DNA of 64,000 nucleotides from Amycolatopsis solani (GCF_033441515.1 NZ_JAWQJT010000001.1:1922001-1986000), one strand, 5' to 3'. Positions 8,127 through 17,006 are shown, numbered from the stretch's first letter. Program-made: numbers and translations. The notes: a model not told the origin generated them from the letters alone.

Positions 8127-8618
8127 CTACTTCACCTCGGTGAGCTTCCCCGTCTTGACGTCGTACACGAACCCGCGCACGTTCTCCGTGTGCGGCAGGT
8201 AGGCACTGCGCCGCACGCGCTCCACCGACGTCCGGACGCTGTTCTCGACGTTGCGGAACGCCTCGACCGACCAGGTCGGGCGCAGGCCGGTGTCGCTCTC
8301 CAGCTCGTCCTTGAAGTCGTCCTCGGTGACCATCGACAGGCCGCACTCGGTGTGCTGCACGATCAGCACCTCGCGGGTGCCGAGCTTGCGCTGCGAAAGG
8401 GCCAGCGAGCGGATCATGTCGTCGGTCACCACGCCGCCCGCGTTGCGGAGGACGTGCGACTCGCCCTGCAGGAGGCCGAACAGCTCGAACACCCGGATCC
8501 GGGCGTCCATGCAGGTCAGGACGGCCACCTGGAGCGACGGCTTGGGGGACGACCGGTCACCGGGCGTCACCTCGCCGAGTTCCTGGTTGCGCTTGAGCAG
8601 TACGTCGATCGAGGTCAT
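8127..8618 (-). CDS. Beta-class carbonic anhydrase, Rv1284 type
   Basis: 163 residues, interconverting CO2 and bicarbonate. The zinc ligands are in CMDAR (Cys-x-Asp-x-Arg) and HTECG (His-x2-Cys). Length and sequence (VLRNAGGVVTDDMIRSLALSQ, GTREVLIVQHTECG, DFKDELE) match M. tuberculosis Rv1284 rather than Rv3588c, the carbonic anhydrase that sits beside mutY in that species. A different beta-CA subtype thus occupies a similar neighbourhood. It lies upstream of mutY on the same strand. Confidence 0.92.
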   Translation of the reverse strand: MTSIDVLLKRNQELGEVTPGDRSSPKPSLQVAVLTCMDARIRVFELFGLLQGESHVLRNAGGVVTDDMIRSLALSQRKLGTREVLIVQHTECGLSMVTEDDFKDELESDTGLRPTWSVEAFRNVENSVRTSVERVRRSAYLPHTENVRGFVYDVKTGKLTEVK

Positions 8619-8721
8619 CGGTCACCTTCCGGCCAGTGGCCCCGCGGCGCGGGTTCGTTCCCCTCCATTTGACCGGCCGGTGCGCGATCGAGCAATGCGG
8701 TACGAGCAATGTCACGGGTTT

Positions 8722-9822
8722 CTACCCGCCGAACCAGGGCTCCTCGACCGTCCGCGGCGGTGCCGACGTGCGCCCGATGCGCAGCTCGGTGGGCAGCGTG
8801 ATCACCTTCGGCGCGCTGCGCTCGGCCGAGCCGAGCAGCAGGCGACCGGCCGTCTTGCCCTTCTCGAGCACCGGCTGGTGGACCGTGGTGAGCCCGATCC
8901 GCTCGGCTTCGGCGATGCCGTCGAAGCCGGTGACGGTCAGGTCCTGCGGCACGCGCAGCCCACGCCGTTCGGCCTCGGCCATGGCACCGAGCGCGAGGAT
9001 GTCCGAGGTGCAGATCACGGCCGTGATCTGCGGGTACGCGTCCAGCAGCTGGCGGGCCGCGGACGCGCCGTCGTCCACCGTGTGGTCGAAGCGCTCGACC
9101 ACCGGGACACCCGCCCAGTCGACGCCGGCGGCCGAGAACGCCACCGCGAGCGCCTCGAGCCGGGTGCGCTGGACGTGGAAGTGCGCGCCGCTCTGGCGCG
9201 CCGGTGACACGAAGTCGTCGTTGCGCTCGCGGGCCAGCCGCATGCAGATGACGCCGACCTGCCGGTGCCCGAGGGAGACCAGGTGCTCGGCGATCTTGCC
9301 GACGGCCGCCGCGTCGTCCGGGCCGACGCGGTCGATGCCCTCGATGCTCGGCTGGTCGATGATCACCGTGGGCACCGGGCGTTCGAGCACGGCGGCCAGG
9401 TGCGGGTCGTCGTCCGGCACGGAGTAGACGACGAAGCCGTCGACGCCCGCGCGGTGCACCGCGGCGACGTCTTCGCGGCCCGGGCTGGCCGGCACCAGGT
9501 GCAGGCCGACGCCGGCGTCTTCGCAGGCCAGGGCCAGTCCTTCGAGCACGCCGACGGCGGCGGGGTCGCGGAACGCGTAGGAGAGGTTCTCGGTGAGCAG
9601 CAGGCCGACCGCGCCCGCCTTGCGCGTGCGCAGGGAGCGGGCGACCGGGTCGGGTCCGGGGTAGCCGAGCCGCCGCGCGGTCTCGAGGACGCGGCGGCGC
9701 AGTTCGGGGGACAGCTGGTCCGGCCGGTTGTAGGCGTTGGACACCGTGGTCCTGGACACACCGAGCTCCGCCGCGAGCGACGCCAGCGTCGCTTGCCTCC
9801 GGGTGCGAATAGGACGTCCCAT
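8722..9822 (-). CDS. LacI-family transcriptional regulator
   Basis: 366 residues. The N-terminal HTH reads ATLASLAAELGVSRTTVSNAYN with the LacI hinge LSPELRRRVLETARRLGY; the rest is a periplasmic-binding-protein-like effector domain. No sugar can be assigned. The ATG at 9822 fits the family's start. A 13-bp dyad AACCGTAACGGTT lies 5 bp upstream, the spacing expected of an autoregulatory operator. The gene is divergent from the metal ABC operon, but a LacI protein is not an obvious regulator of metal uptake, so the shared region may hold two independent circuits. Confidence 0.88.
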   Translation of the reverse strand: MGRPIRTRRQATLASLAAELGVSRTTVSNAYNRPDQLSPELRRRVLETARRLGYPGPDPVARSLRTRKAGAVGLLLTENLSYAFRDPAAVGVLEGLALACEDAGVGLHLVPASPGREDVAAVHRAGVDGFVVYSVPDDDPHLAAVLERPVPTVIIDQPSIEGIDRVGPDDAAAVGKIAEHLVSLGHRQVGVICMRLARERNDDFVSPARQSGAHFHVQRTRLEALAVAFSAAGVDWAGVPVVERFDHTVDDGASAARQLLDAYPQITAVICTSDILALGAMAEAERRGLRVPQDLTVTGFDGIAEAERIGLTTVHQPVLEKGKTAGRLLLGSAERSAPKVITLPTELRIGRTSAPPRTVEEPWFGG

Positions 9823-9827
9823 CAGCA

Positions 9828-9840
9828 AACCGTAACGGTT
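9828..9840. promoter_or_regulatory. Candidate LacI-type operator
   Basis: AACCGTAACGGTT forms a dyad with 5-bp half-sites (AACCG/CGGTT) around a 3-base centre. Its position immediately upstream of the LacI-family start codon suggests autorepression. The CG-rich centre is typical of LacI-family operators. Confidence 0.55.
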
Positions 9841-9961
9841 CAGATCGTTTTCCTGAAGAGACACCCCGGGTGGTCGATGTCTCGATCCGCATGCACGAAG
9901 ACGCATACACCCAATCGCGATCGGATGGCCAGGAAGTCATCCGGATGGGGTAAGGTGAATC

Positions 9962-9976
9962 TGACAACGGTTTCCA
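9962..9976. promoter_or_regulatory. Candidate Zur/Fur-type box upstream of the metal ABC operon
   Basis: TGACAACGGTTTCCA is an imperfect 7-1-7 palindrome (10 of 14 arm positions pair) followed by TTA. It resembles actinobacterial Zur boxes and ends 22 bases before the start codon of the substrate-binding protein. A ribosome-binding AGGAG follows at 9988-9992. Confidence 0.4.
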
Positions 9977-9998
9977 TTAGCGTCTTCAGGAGTCCCGC

Positions 9999-10916
9999 AT
10001 GAGTTCCCGCCGCAACCGCCGCACAGGCTTCGCGCTTGCCGCCGCTTCGGCCCTGTCCGTGCTCGCCCTGGCCGCGTGCTCCGGTGGAACCGCTTCCGAC
10101 GGCGGCGGGCAGCCCGGCGGCTCGGACAAGATCAAGGTCGTGGCTTCGACGGACGTCTGGGGCAGCGTCGTCAGCGCCGTCGGCGGCGACAAGGTCGAGG
10201 TCAAGTCGGTCATCCACGACCCGTCGGCCGACCCGCACTCCTACGAGACCACCGCCGACGACGCCCTGGCGGCGAAGGACGCGAAGCTGCTCCTGTCCAA
10301 CGGCGGCGGGTACGACGAGTTCTTCGACAAGCTCGCCGGCCAGGCCGGGGACGCGAAGAAGCTCGTCGCCTACGACATCGCCGCGACCGGGGACGAGAAC
10401 GAGCACGTCTGGTACGACCTGCCGGGCGTCGGCAAGGTCGCCGACCAGGTCGCGGCGCAACTCGGCGAGCTCCAGCCGGCGTCGAAGCAGGCGTTCACCG
10501 ACAACGCGACGGCGTTCAAGGCGAAGGTCGGCGACCTGGAGAAGCGCCTCGGCGAGCTGGGCGCGGCGCACCCGGGCACGAAGGTCGTCGTCACCGAGCC
10601 GGTCGCGCACTACCTGCTCCAGAGCGCGAAGCTGACGGACGCGACGCCGAAGGCCTTCGCCGACGCCGTCGAGAACGACACGGACGTGCCGGCCGGCGCC
10701 GTGAACGAGTACAAGCAGCTCATCGCCACCAAGCAGGTCAAGGCGCTGATCAACAACGCCCAGACGGTGACCCCGCTGACCCAGGACGTCGTCGGCCAGG
10801 CGAAGGCCGCCGGCCTCGGCGTCGTGGACGTGACCGAGACGCTGCCGCAGGGTGTGACCGACTACATTGGCTGGATGACCGGGGAAGTGGACGCGCTGGC
10901 GGGAGCGTTGAAGTAG
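9999..10916 (+). CDS. Zinc/manganese ABC transporter substrate-binding lipoprotein
   Basis: 305 residues. The signal peptide ends in the lipobox LAAC (residues 24-27), placing it on the outer face of the membrane. It belongs to the ZnuA/TroA cluster A-I binding proteins: an early VVASTDVWGSVV strand, a metal-site histidine in DPHSYE and another in NEHVWYDLP, a central helix, and a second lobe beginning VVVTEPVAHYLL. The usual third histidine position reads Glu-Pro. Metal is probably zinc, judging from the upstream box and the His-rich tail of the partner ATPase. The ATPase gene starts two bases after its stop. Confidence 0.88.
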   Translation: MSSRRNRRTGFALAAASALSVLALAACSGGTASDGGGQPGGSDKIKVVASTDVWGSVVSAVGGDKVEVKSVIHDPSADPHSYETTADDALAAKDAKLLLSNGGGYDEFFDKLAGQAGDAKKLVAYDIAATGDENEHVWYDLPGVGKVADQVAAQLGELQPASKQAFTDNATAFKAKVGDLEKRLGELGAAHPGTKVVVTEPVAHYLLQSAKLTDATPKAFADAVENDTDVPAGAVNEYKQLIATKQVKALINNAQTVTPLTQDVVGQAKAAGLGVVDVTETLPQGVTDYIGWMTGEVDALAGALK

Positions 10917-10918
10917 GC

Positions 10919-11770
10919 ATGCCTCCTGTCTCCGTCTCCGACGACGTACGCCCCGCGGTCCGGGTCCGCGGGGCGGGCCTGGCGTTCGGTCCCCGCACCC
11001 TCTGGTCCGGGCTGGACCTGGTCGTCGAGCCGGGCGAGTTCCTCGCCGTCCTCGGCCCGAACGGCTCCGGCAAGAGCAGCCTGCTGAAGGCGTTGCTCGG
11101 CATGCAGGGCCTGTCGGCGGGCACGGTCGAGATCGCGGGCGGGCGCCCGGGCGGCGCCAACCGCAAGATCGGCTACATCCCGCAGCAGCGCGCGATCGAC
11201 GAGTCGCTGACGCTGCGCGGGGTCGACCTGGTCGGGCTGGGCCTCGACGGCCACCGCTGGGGTCCCGGCCTGTTCGGCTCGGCGGCCCGGCGCCGTCTCG
11301 TCGCTTCGGCGATCGACGCGGTGGGGGCGACTCGGTACGCGAAGCAGCCGGTCGGGCGCCTGTCCGGCGGCGAGCAGCAGCGGCTGCGGGTGGCGCAGGC
11401 GCTGGTCGGCGACCCCGAGGTGCTGCTCTGCGACGAGCCGCTGCTGTCGCTCGACCTGGCGCACCAGCGCGCGATCAGCGAGCTGATCGACGCCCGGCGC
11501 CGGACGGCGGACACCGCGGTGCTGTTCGTGACGCACGAGATCAACCCGGTGCTGCCGTTCGTCGACCGCGTGCTCTACCTGGTCAACGGCTCGTTCCGGA
11601 TCGGCAAGCCGGACGAGGTCATGACCACGGAGACCCTGTCCGAGCTGTACGGGACCCGCGTCGAGGTGCTGAAGGTGGGCGGGCAGATCCACATCGCGGG
11701 CGCGCAGAGCGCGTTGTGCGAGGAGGAGCCGCACCACCACGAACACGACGTCGAAGAGCAAGTGGGCTGA
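10919..11770 (+). CDS. Metal ABC transporter ATP-binding protein
   Basis: 283 residues. Walker A GPNGSGKSS, Q-loop IPQQRAI, signature LSGGEQQRL, Walker B VLLCDEPLLSLD and the switch histidine in FVTHEIN are all present. The C-terminus carries an acidic histidine-rich tail (EEEPHHHEHDVEE) that could bind or sense metal in the cytoplasm. It starts 2 bp after the binding-protein gene and ends 3 bp before the permease, so it is part of one operon. ATG 10919 is required by the frame and the intergenic spacing. Confidence 0.9.
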   Translation: MPPVSVSDDVRPAVRVRGAGLAFGPRTLWSGLDLVVEPGEFLAVLGPNGSGKSSLLKALLGMQGLSAGTVEIAGGRPGGANRKIGYIPQQRAIDESLTLRGVDLVGLGLDGHRWGPGLFGSAARRRLVASAIDAVGATRYAKQPVGRLSGGEQQRLRVAQALVGDPEVLLCDEPLLSLDLAHQRAISELIDARRRTADTAVLFVTHEINPVLPFVDRVLYLVNGSFRIGKPDEVMTTETLSELYGTRVEVLKVGGQIHIAGAQSALCEEEPHHHEHDVEEQVG

Positions 11771-11773
11771 GTC

Positions 11774-12655
11774 TTGGATCTGTTCGACTTCGGCAAGACC
11801 TGGGAGCTGATCACCGAGCTTTCCGGGGTGCAGACCGCGCTGGTGGCGGCGTTGATCCTCGGCCTGGTGGCCGGCGTGATGGGCCCGCTGATCGTGATGC
11901 GGCGGATGTCGTTCGCGGTGCACGGCACGTCCGAGCTGGCGTTCACCGGCGGCGCGGCGGCCCTGCTGCTCGGCATCGGCGTCGAGTACGGGGCGTTGAT
12001 CGGCGCGGTGGCGGCGGCCCTGCTGCTGGGCATCCTCGGCGCGCGCGACGCGGACCGCGACTCGGTGATCGGCGTGATCCTGTCGTTCGGCCTCGGCATG
12101 GGCGTGCTGTTCCTGTCCTTCTACAAAGGACGGTCCGGGAACAAGTTCGGGATCCTGACCGGCCAGATCATCACGATCGACTCGACGAACCTGACGTTGT
12201 TCGTGGTCTCGTCGGTGGTGGTGCTGGCGGTGCTGGCGCTGGTGTACCGGCCGCTGTTGTTCGCGTCGGTGGACCGGAACGTGGCGGTCGCGCGCGGGGT
12301 CCCGGTGAAGACGCTGACGGTGGTGTTCGCCCTGCTCGTCGGCGTGTCGACGGCGCTGAGCGTGAAGGTGGTCGGGTCCCTGCTGGTGGTGGCGCTGATG
12401 GTGACGCCCGCGGCGGCCGCGGCCCGCGTGACGGCGTCCCCGCTGCGCGCGACGGTGCTCTCGATCGTGTTCGCCGAGGTGTCGGCGATCGGCGGGATCG
12501 TGCTGTCGCTGGCGCCGGGCCTGCCGGTGAGCGCCTTCGTGACGGCGATTTCGTTCCTGATCTACGTGGTCTGCCGCCTGATCGCCTGGCAGCGCGACCG
12601 CCGGACGAGAGTCCGGGCGGTGCAACCGGCCCCGGACCTCGTCGCGGCGACTTGA
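11774..12655 (+). CDS. Metal ABC transporter permease, ZnuB/MntB family
   Basis: 293 residues with about eight hydrophobic helices, the ABC-3 family permease layout. Typical stretches are GLVAGVMGPLIVMRRMSF near the N-terminus and VVGSLLVVALMVTPAAAA in the second half. The start is TTG at 11774, three bases after the ATPase stop, so translation is probably coupled. It completes a three-gene uptake operon and converges with one base separation on the next gene. Confidence 0.88.
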   Translation: MDLFDFGKTWELITELSGVQTALVAALILGLVAGVMGPLIVMRRMSFAVHGTSELAFTGGAAALLLGIGVEYGALIGAVAAALLLGILGARDADRDSVIGVILSFGLGMGVLFLSFYKGRSGNKFGILTGQIITIDSTNLTLFVVSSVVVLAVLALVYRPLLFASVDRNVAVARGVPVKTLTVVFALLVGVSTALSVKVVGSLLVVALMVTPAAAAARVTASPLRATVLSIVFAEVSAIGGIVLSLAPGLPVSAFVTAISFLIYVVCRLIAWQRDRRTRVRAVQPAPDLVAAT

Positions 12656-12656
12656 G

Positions 12657-13091
12657 CTACTGCACCTGGAGCGTGTCGCTGATCGCGGCGTTCCCCCCGC
12701 TGGGGTAGCCGACCGACTGGTAGGCGGCCCGGCTCCGCTGCAGGACGCACGCGTTGCTCGGCGTCTGCCGGACCGACTGGGCCGGCACCGCGTAGTTCGT
12801 GATGTAGGCGCAGAGGTAGTAGCTGCCGGACTTGTAGTAGCTGATGTTCACCCGCGACGGGATCCAGTTGTAGTTCGAGGCGTTGCCGAGGTGGACGGTG
12901 AAGTAGACCTCGTTGTTGTCCGCCCAGGCGCACGACTGCCAGTACAGCGCCGAGTTGCCGGGAGCGTACTGGTAGCCGCTGCAGACGTGCCCGAACTGCC
13001 CCGGAGCCACGATGACGTCGGCGGACGCGACGCCCGCGCCCGCGAACAGCCCGGTGAGCGAAAGAACGACCGCGGTGACGAACCGTTTCAT
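12657..13091 (-). CDS. Small secreted protein of unknown function
   Basis: 144 residues. The N-terminus MKRFVTAVVLSLTGLFAG...ASA is a Sec signal peptide cut near residue 24. The mature part is rich in Tyr, Ser and Asn and contains four cysteines (in HVCSGY, QSCAWAD, YLCAY, NACVLQ), consistent with two disulfides and a small beta-rich extracellular domain. I do not recognise a family. ATG 13091 is chosen as the start of the signal peptide. Confidence 0.7.
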   Translation of the reverse strand: MKRFVTAVVLSLTGLFAGAGVASADVIVAPGQFGHVCSGYQYAPGNSALYWQSCAWADNNEVYFTVHLGNASNYNWIPSRVNISYYKSGSYYLCAYITNYAVPAQSVRQTPSNACVLQRSRAAYQSVGYPSGGNAAISDTLQVQ

Positions 13092-13175
13092 GAGTTCCCC
13101 TCTGCTTGTCCCGATCGGCCGGTCGGCCGCCCGGAACACGCGTGGGTCCTCGCCGGGTTTAGCGGCGTCACCCGG

Positions 13176-14384
13176 TCAGCCCAGCATCAGCAGGACCTGC
13201 AGTTCGCCGACCAGGAAGCCGATCACCCCGCCGACGGCGATGAGCTTCCACTCGTCCTGGCGGAACGCCGGGCGCAGCAGTCCCTCGAACTCCAGCGGCG
13301 TCAGCGCCAGCATCCGCTGCTCGATCACCTTGGCGACGTCCATCGCCTCGGTCAGGTAGCCCTCGGCGTACCGGGCCGTGTCCGGGAGCTGCTCCAGCGC
13401 CTTCCGCGCCGCCGCGTGCTTCATCTCCCGCAAGCGCGTGCCGCCCACTGTCCACGAGAGCGGCATCTGCGTGTCCACCGCGGACGACACCATCTGCTCC
13501 ACCAGCGCCGCCAGGCGGTCGGCGCGGGGGCCGCGCAGCACCGCGTCCAGGAGGTTCTGGACGGTCAGGACCTCGGTCGCGATCAGCTCGCCGTACTGCC
13601 GGGCCACCTCCGCGCGCCGCCGCTGGAACTTGCCCTGGAAGATCACCCGGCCGACGCGGACCGGCTCGCGGGGGACGAAGATCAGCTTGATCGCCAGCCA
13701 GTCGGTGAACAGCCCGATCACGCCGCCGAACGCCGGCAGCACCCACGGCTCGCGGGTCAGCGCCCACACCACCGTCTGGACGACGCCGAGCCCGAAGCCG
13801 AAGTAGATGCCCATCCGCGCGATGAACGCCATCTCCGGGCGGGACGTCTCGCGGATCAGCCGGACCAGCAGCGCGCGGTCGCGCGTCAGCCGCTGGACCG
13901 TCATGTGCTGGACGTCGAGGACCTCGTCGAGGTTCTCGCGGACGTCGTCGAGGAACTCCCGCACCAGCCGCGGCGCGGACGCCTGGACCTGCTTGATCAG
14001 CATTTCCTGGGCGAGCGTCGGCATGACCTCCCACAGCCGCGGGTGGTGTTCGGCGAGCACCTCGCGCGCGATGTGGTCGACCGCGCGCAGCAGCGGCTGC
14101 TCCAGCTCGGTCGTGATGATCACCGGGTCGATCCGGTCGAGCACCTCGCGGAGATCGAGGAGGTTTTCCGTCAGCAGCTCGGTCGCGACCGCCGCCATCC
14201 GGCCGCCGTGCTTCGGGACGACGCCCTGCCAGCCGAGCAGCGGCGGGATCCCGACGAAGTCCAGCGGCCGGAACATCATCTCGATGGCGACGCGCTTGGT
14301 GACGTACCCGATCAGCGCCGCGACGAACGGCATCGCCGCGTAGACCGGCCAGTGCAGCGCGAGGTCGTGCAGGACAGCGTCCAC
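13176..14384 (-). CDS. DUF445 family membrane protein, paralogue 3 of a tandem trio
   Basis: 402 residues. The N-terminal hydrophobic helix (AAMPFVAALIGYVTKRVAIEMMF) is followed by a long helical region, a central hydrophobic hairpin (MGIYFGFGLGVVQTVVWALT...FGGVIGLFTDWLAIKLIF) and a C-terminal segment ending VIGFLVGELQVLLMLG. This is the DUF445 (YheB/YjiN-like) layout with duplicated G[FY]xTxxxAIxMMF-type motifs. Its cytoplasmic helical parts are long. Function is not known; some members are linked to the cell envelope. It is last in a three-gene minus-strand run; 40 bases separate it from the next copy. A GTG is used as start. Confidence 0.85.
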   Translation of the reverse strand: MDAVLHDLALHWPVYAAMPFVAALIGYVTKRVAIEMMFRPLDFVGIPPLLGWQGVVPKHGGRMAAVATELLTENLLDLREVLDRIDPVIITTELEQPLLRAVDHIAREVLAEHHPRLWEVMPTLAQEMLIKQVQASAPRLVREFLDDVRENLDEVLDVQHMTVQRLTRDRALLVRLIRETSRPEMAFIARMGIYFGFGLGVVQTVVWALTREPWVLPAFGGVIGLFTDWLAIKLIFVPREPVRVGRVIFQGKFQRRRAEVARQYGELIATEVLTVQNLLDAVLRGPRADRLAALVEQMVSSAVDTQMPLSWTVGGTRLREMKHAAARKALEQLPDTARYAEGYLTEAMDVAKVIEQRMLALTPLEFEGLLRPAFRQDEWKLIAVGGVIGFLVGELQVLLMLG

Positions 14385-14424
14385 CCCGACCTCCCTCGCG
14401 GTCCCGAGAGCGAAACCGTACCGG

Positions 14425-15633
14425 CTACCCGAGCAGGGCGAGCACCTGCAGTTCGCCGACGAGCCCGCCGATCACCGCGCCGACGGCGATCAGCTTCCAC
14501 TCGTCCTGCCGGAACGCCGGCCGCAGCAGCTGCTCGAACTCGAGCGCGCTCAGCTTCCGCATCCGGTCGACGATCGTGTTGCGCACGTCGAGGGCGTTGA
14601 TCGCGTAGTTCTCCGCGTACCGGATCGTCTCCGGGACGCGCTCCGCGGCCTTCGCCGCCGCCGTCTGCTTCATCTCCTGGAACTTCCGCGTCCCGACGGC
14701 GATGGCGACGAACGGCTTGACCACGCTGGCCTGCGCGTCGATCGTCTTCTGCACCTCGCGGGTGATCATCGCGAACAGCTTGTCGGACTTCGGCCCGCGC
14801 AGCACGGCTTCCAGCAGGTGGGGGATGGTGATGATCTCGCGCGCGATCATGTCGCCGTAGTCGGCGGCCACCTGGTCGCGGCGCTTCTGGAAGACGCCCT
14901 GCCAGGTGTAGAGCCCGAAGAACCGGCGGGGCTCGCGCGGCAGGAAGATCATCTTGAGCGCGAGCCAGTCGGTGAACCAGCCGATGAGCAGGCCGAACAG
15001 CGGGAGCACGATCGGCGACTTCGTCAGCGCCCAGACGACCAGTTGCACGCAGCCGAGGCTGAACCCGAACCAGATCCCGGAGCGGGCGATGAACCGCATC
15101 TCCGGCCGGGAGATGTCGCGGATCAGCCGGTTCAGCAGCGCCTTGTCGCGCACGAGGTTCGTCACGACCATGTGCTCGAGGTCGAGGACGTCCTCGATGT
15201 TGTCGGCGATCTCCCGCATGATCTTGGTGATCGCCTTCGGCGCTTCGGCCTGCACGCGTTTGAGCAGCAGTTGCTGCGCGCTGTTCGGCAGCACCTCCCA
15301 CAGCCGCGGCTGGTAGGTCTCCATCACGTCGCGGGTGACGTCCTCGACGACCCGCAGCAGCGGCTGCTCGATCTCCTTCGCCACCTGCGCCGGGTCGAGC
15401 CGCGCGAAGATCTCTTTGGGGTCGACGAGGTTCGTCGTCAGCATCGCGGTGGCGGTGGCGGCCATCCGCTCGGCGTTGGCCGGCAGCACGCCCTGCCAGC
15501 CGAAGGGTTTGACGCCGACGAACTCGAGCGGCCGGAACATCATCTCGATGGCGACGCGCTTGGTGACGTAGCCGATCAGCGCCGCGATGAACGGCATGGT
15601 GACGTACACCTGCCAGTGCGTGCCGAAGTCCAC
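14425..15633 (-). CDS. DUF445 family membrane protein, paralogue 2
   Basis: 402 residues with the same plan as its neighbours: MPFIAALIGYVTKRVAIEMMF near the N-terminus, a central GIWFGFSLGCVQLVVWALT...LLIGWFTDWLALKMIFLP block, and the ending VIGGLVGELQVLALLG. It is closer in sequence to the 15657-16877 copy than to the 13176-14384 copy (shared FQEMKQTAAAKAAERVPETI-like and VRNTIV stretches), suggesting the trio arose by successive duplication. The central loop REPRRFFGLYTWQGVFQKRR differs from the other two copies. Function unknown. Confidence 0.85.
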   Translation of the reverse strand: MDFGTHWQVYVTMPFIAALIGYVTKRVAIEMMFRPLEFVGVKPFGWQGVLPANAERMAATATAMLTTNLVDPKEIFARLDPAQVAKEIEQPLLRVVEDVTRDVMETYQPRLWEVLPNSAQQLLLKRVQAEAPKAITKIMREIADNIEDVLDLEHMVVTNLVRDKALLNRLIRDISRPEMRFIARSGIWFGFSLGCVQLVVWALTKSPIVLPLFGLLIGWFTDWLALKMIFLPREPRRFFGLYTWQGVFQKRRDQVAADYGDMIAREIITIPHLLEAVLRGPKSDKLFAMITREVQKTIDAQASVVKPFVAIAVGTRKFQEMKQTAAAKAAERVPETIRYAENYAINALDVRNTIVDRMRKLSALEFEQLLRPAFRQDEWKLIAVGAVIGGLVGELQVLALLG

Positions 15634-15656
15634 GCGCGCACGCTATCGGCCCGGCG

Positions 15657-16877
15657 TCAGTGCAGCAGGAGCAGCACCTGGAGTTCACCCACCAGGCCAC
15701 CGATGACCGCGCCGACCGCGATGAGCTTCCATTCGTCCTGCTTGAAGGCCGGCCGCAGGATGCCCTCGAACTCGATCGGCGTCAGCTGCTGCATCTTCTC
15801 GACGATCGTGTTCCGGACGTCGAGCGCGCCGGTGGCGTAGCTCTCGACGTGCTTCACCGTTTCGGGGAGGTAGGCGATGACCTTCTCGGCCGCCGCGCGC
15901 TTCATCTCCTGGTACTGCCGGCCGCCGATGGTCAGCGCGACCAGCGGTTTGGCGACGCTCGCCTGCTGGTCGACCGTGCGCTGGACCTCGCGGGTGATCA
16001 TCGCGAACAGCTTGTCGGCGCGCGGCCCGGTGAGCACGGCCTCCAGCACGTTCCGCACGGTGAGCACCTCGTCGGCGATCAGCGCGCCGTAGTCGGCGGC
16101 GACCTCCTGGCGCCGCTTCTGGAACATGCCCTGCCAGCGGAAGAAGCCGAACCTGCGCGGCTCACGCGGGTAGAAGATCATCTTGAGGGCGAGCCAGTCC
16201 GTGACGAAGCCCGTGACGAAACCGAAGATCGGCATGATCAGCGGCTCCTTCGTCAGCGCCCACGCGACGAACTGGACGAGCCCGATCACGAACCCGAACC
16301 AGATCCCGGACCGCGCGATGAACTTGAACTCGGGCGCGGCGACCTCGCGGATCAGCCGGCAGGTCAGCGACTTGTCGCGGACCATGGCCTCGATGAGCAT
16401 GGCGTTGACGTCGAGGACGTCGTCGATGTTGGTCGAGACCTCCCGCATGAGCCGCTTCACGACGGCCGGCGCCTGCGCCTGGACCTGCGCGACGAGCAAC
16501 CGCTGCGCGCGCGCCGGCAGGAGTTCCCAGAGCCGCGGCTGGTAGGTCTCCATGACTTCGCGGGTGACCTCTTCGACGGCCTTGAGCAGCGGCGGTTCGA
16601 GCTCTTTGACCATTTCTTCCGGATCGAGCCTGCTGAAGATCTCCTGCGGGTCGACGAGGTTGCGGGTCAGCAGGTCGACGGCGGTGGTGGCCATCCGCCG
16701 CGCGTTCGCCGGGATGACGCCCTGCCAGCCGAGGAACGGCCGGATCCCCCGGAATTCGAGGGGCCGGAACATCATCTCGATGGCCACCCGCTTGGTCAGG
16801 TAACCGATCAGGGCGGCGATGAGCGGCATGGTCGCGTAGACGTGCCAGTGCGCGCCGATGTCGGCGAGTATGTCCAC
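15657..16877 (-). CDS. DUF445 family membrane protein, paralogue 1
   Basis: 406 residues, the promoter-proximal member of the trio. The N-terminal helix MPLIAALIGYLTKRVAIEMMF, the central GIWFGFVIGLVQFVAWALT...FVTGFVTDWLALKMIFYP block and the ending VIGGLVGELQVLLLLH match DUF445. Between the hydrophobic parts are about 150 residues of predicted amphipathic helices. It reads away from the DivIVA-like coiled-coil gene across a 129-bp shared upstream region, so the two could be co-regulated envelope or polarity factors; that link is only inferred. Confidence 0.85.
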   Translation of the reverse strand: MDILADIGAHWHVYATMPLIAALIGYLTKRVAIEMMFRPLEFRGIRPFLGWQGVIPANARRMATTAVDLLTRNLVDPQEIFSRLDPEEMVKELEPPLLKAVEEVTREVMETYQPRLWELLPARAQRLLVAQVQAQAPAVVKRLMREVSTNIDDVLDVNAMLIEAMVRDKSLTCRLIREVAAPEFKFIARSGIWFGFVIGLVQFVAWALTKEPLIMPIFGFVTGFVTDWLALKMIFYPREPRRFGFFRWQGMFQKRRQEVAADYGALIADEVLTVRNVLEAVLTGPRADKLFAMITREVQRTVDQQASVAKPLVALTIGGRQYQEMKRAAAEKVIAYLPETVKHVESYATGALDVRNTIVEKMQQLTPIEFEGILRPAFKQDEWKLIAVGAVIGGLVGELQVLLLLH

Positions 16878-17006
16878 AATGGCCTCCTCGCCGTTAACCG
16901 CTGGTCAACAAGCTCAGGATGCCATGTGTGACCGGGGGTTCCAAAATCCGTGATGCATCCGTTTGGCGGTACGTGCGGACGGTCCCCGGCTCACTAAGGT
17001 GTGCCG

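Noticed and set aside
15660..16931. 423-residue plus-strand frame opposite a DUF445 gene
   Set aside because: It is Arg/Asp/Leu-rich with no domain and lies entirely antisense to a clear gene. It is an expected artefact of high GC.
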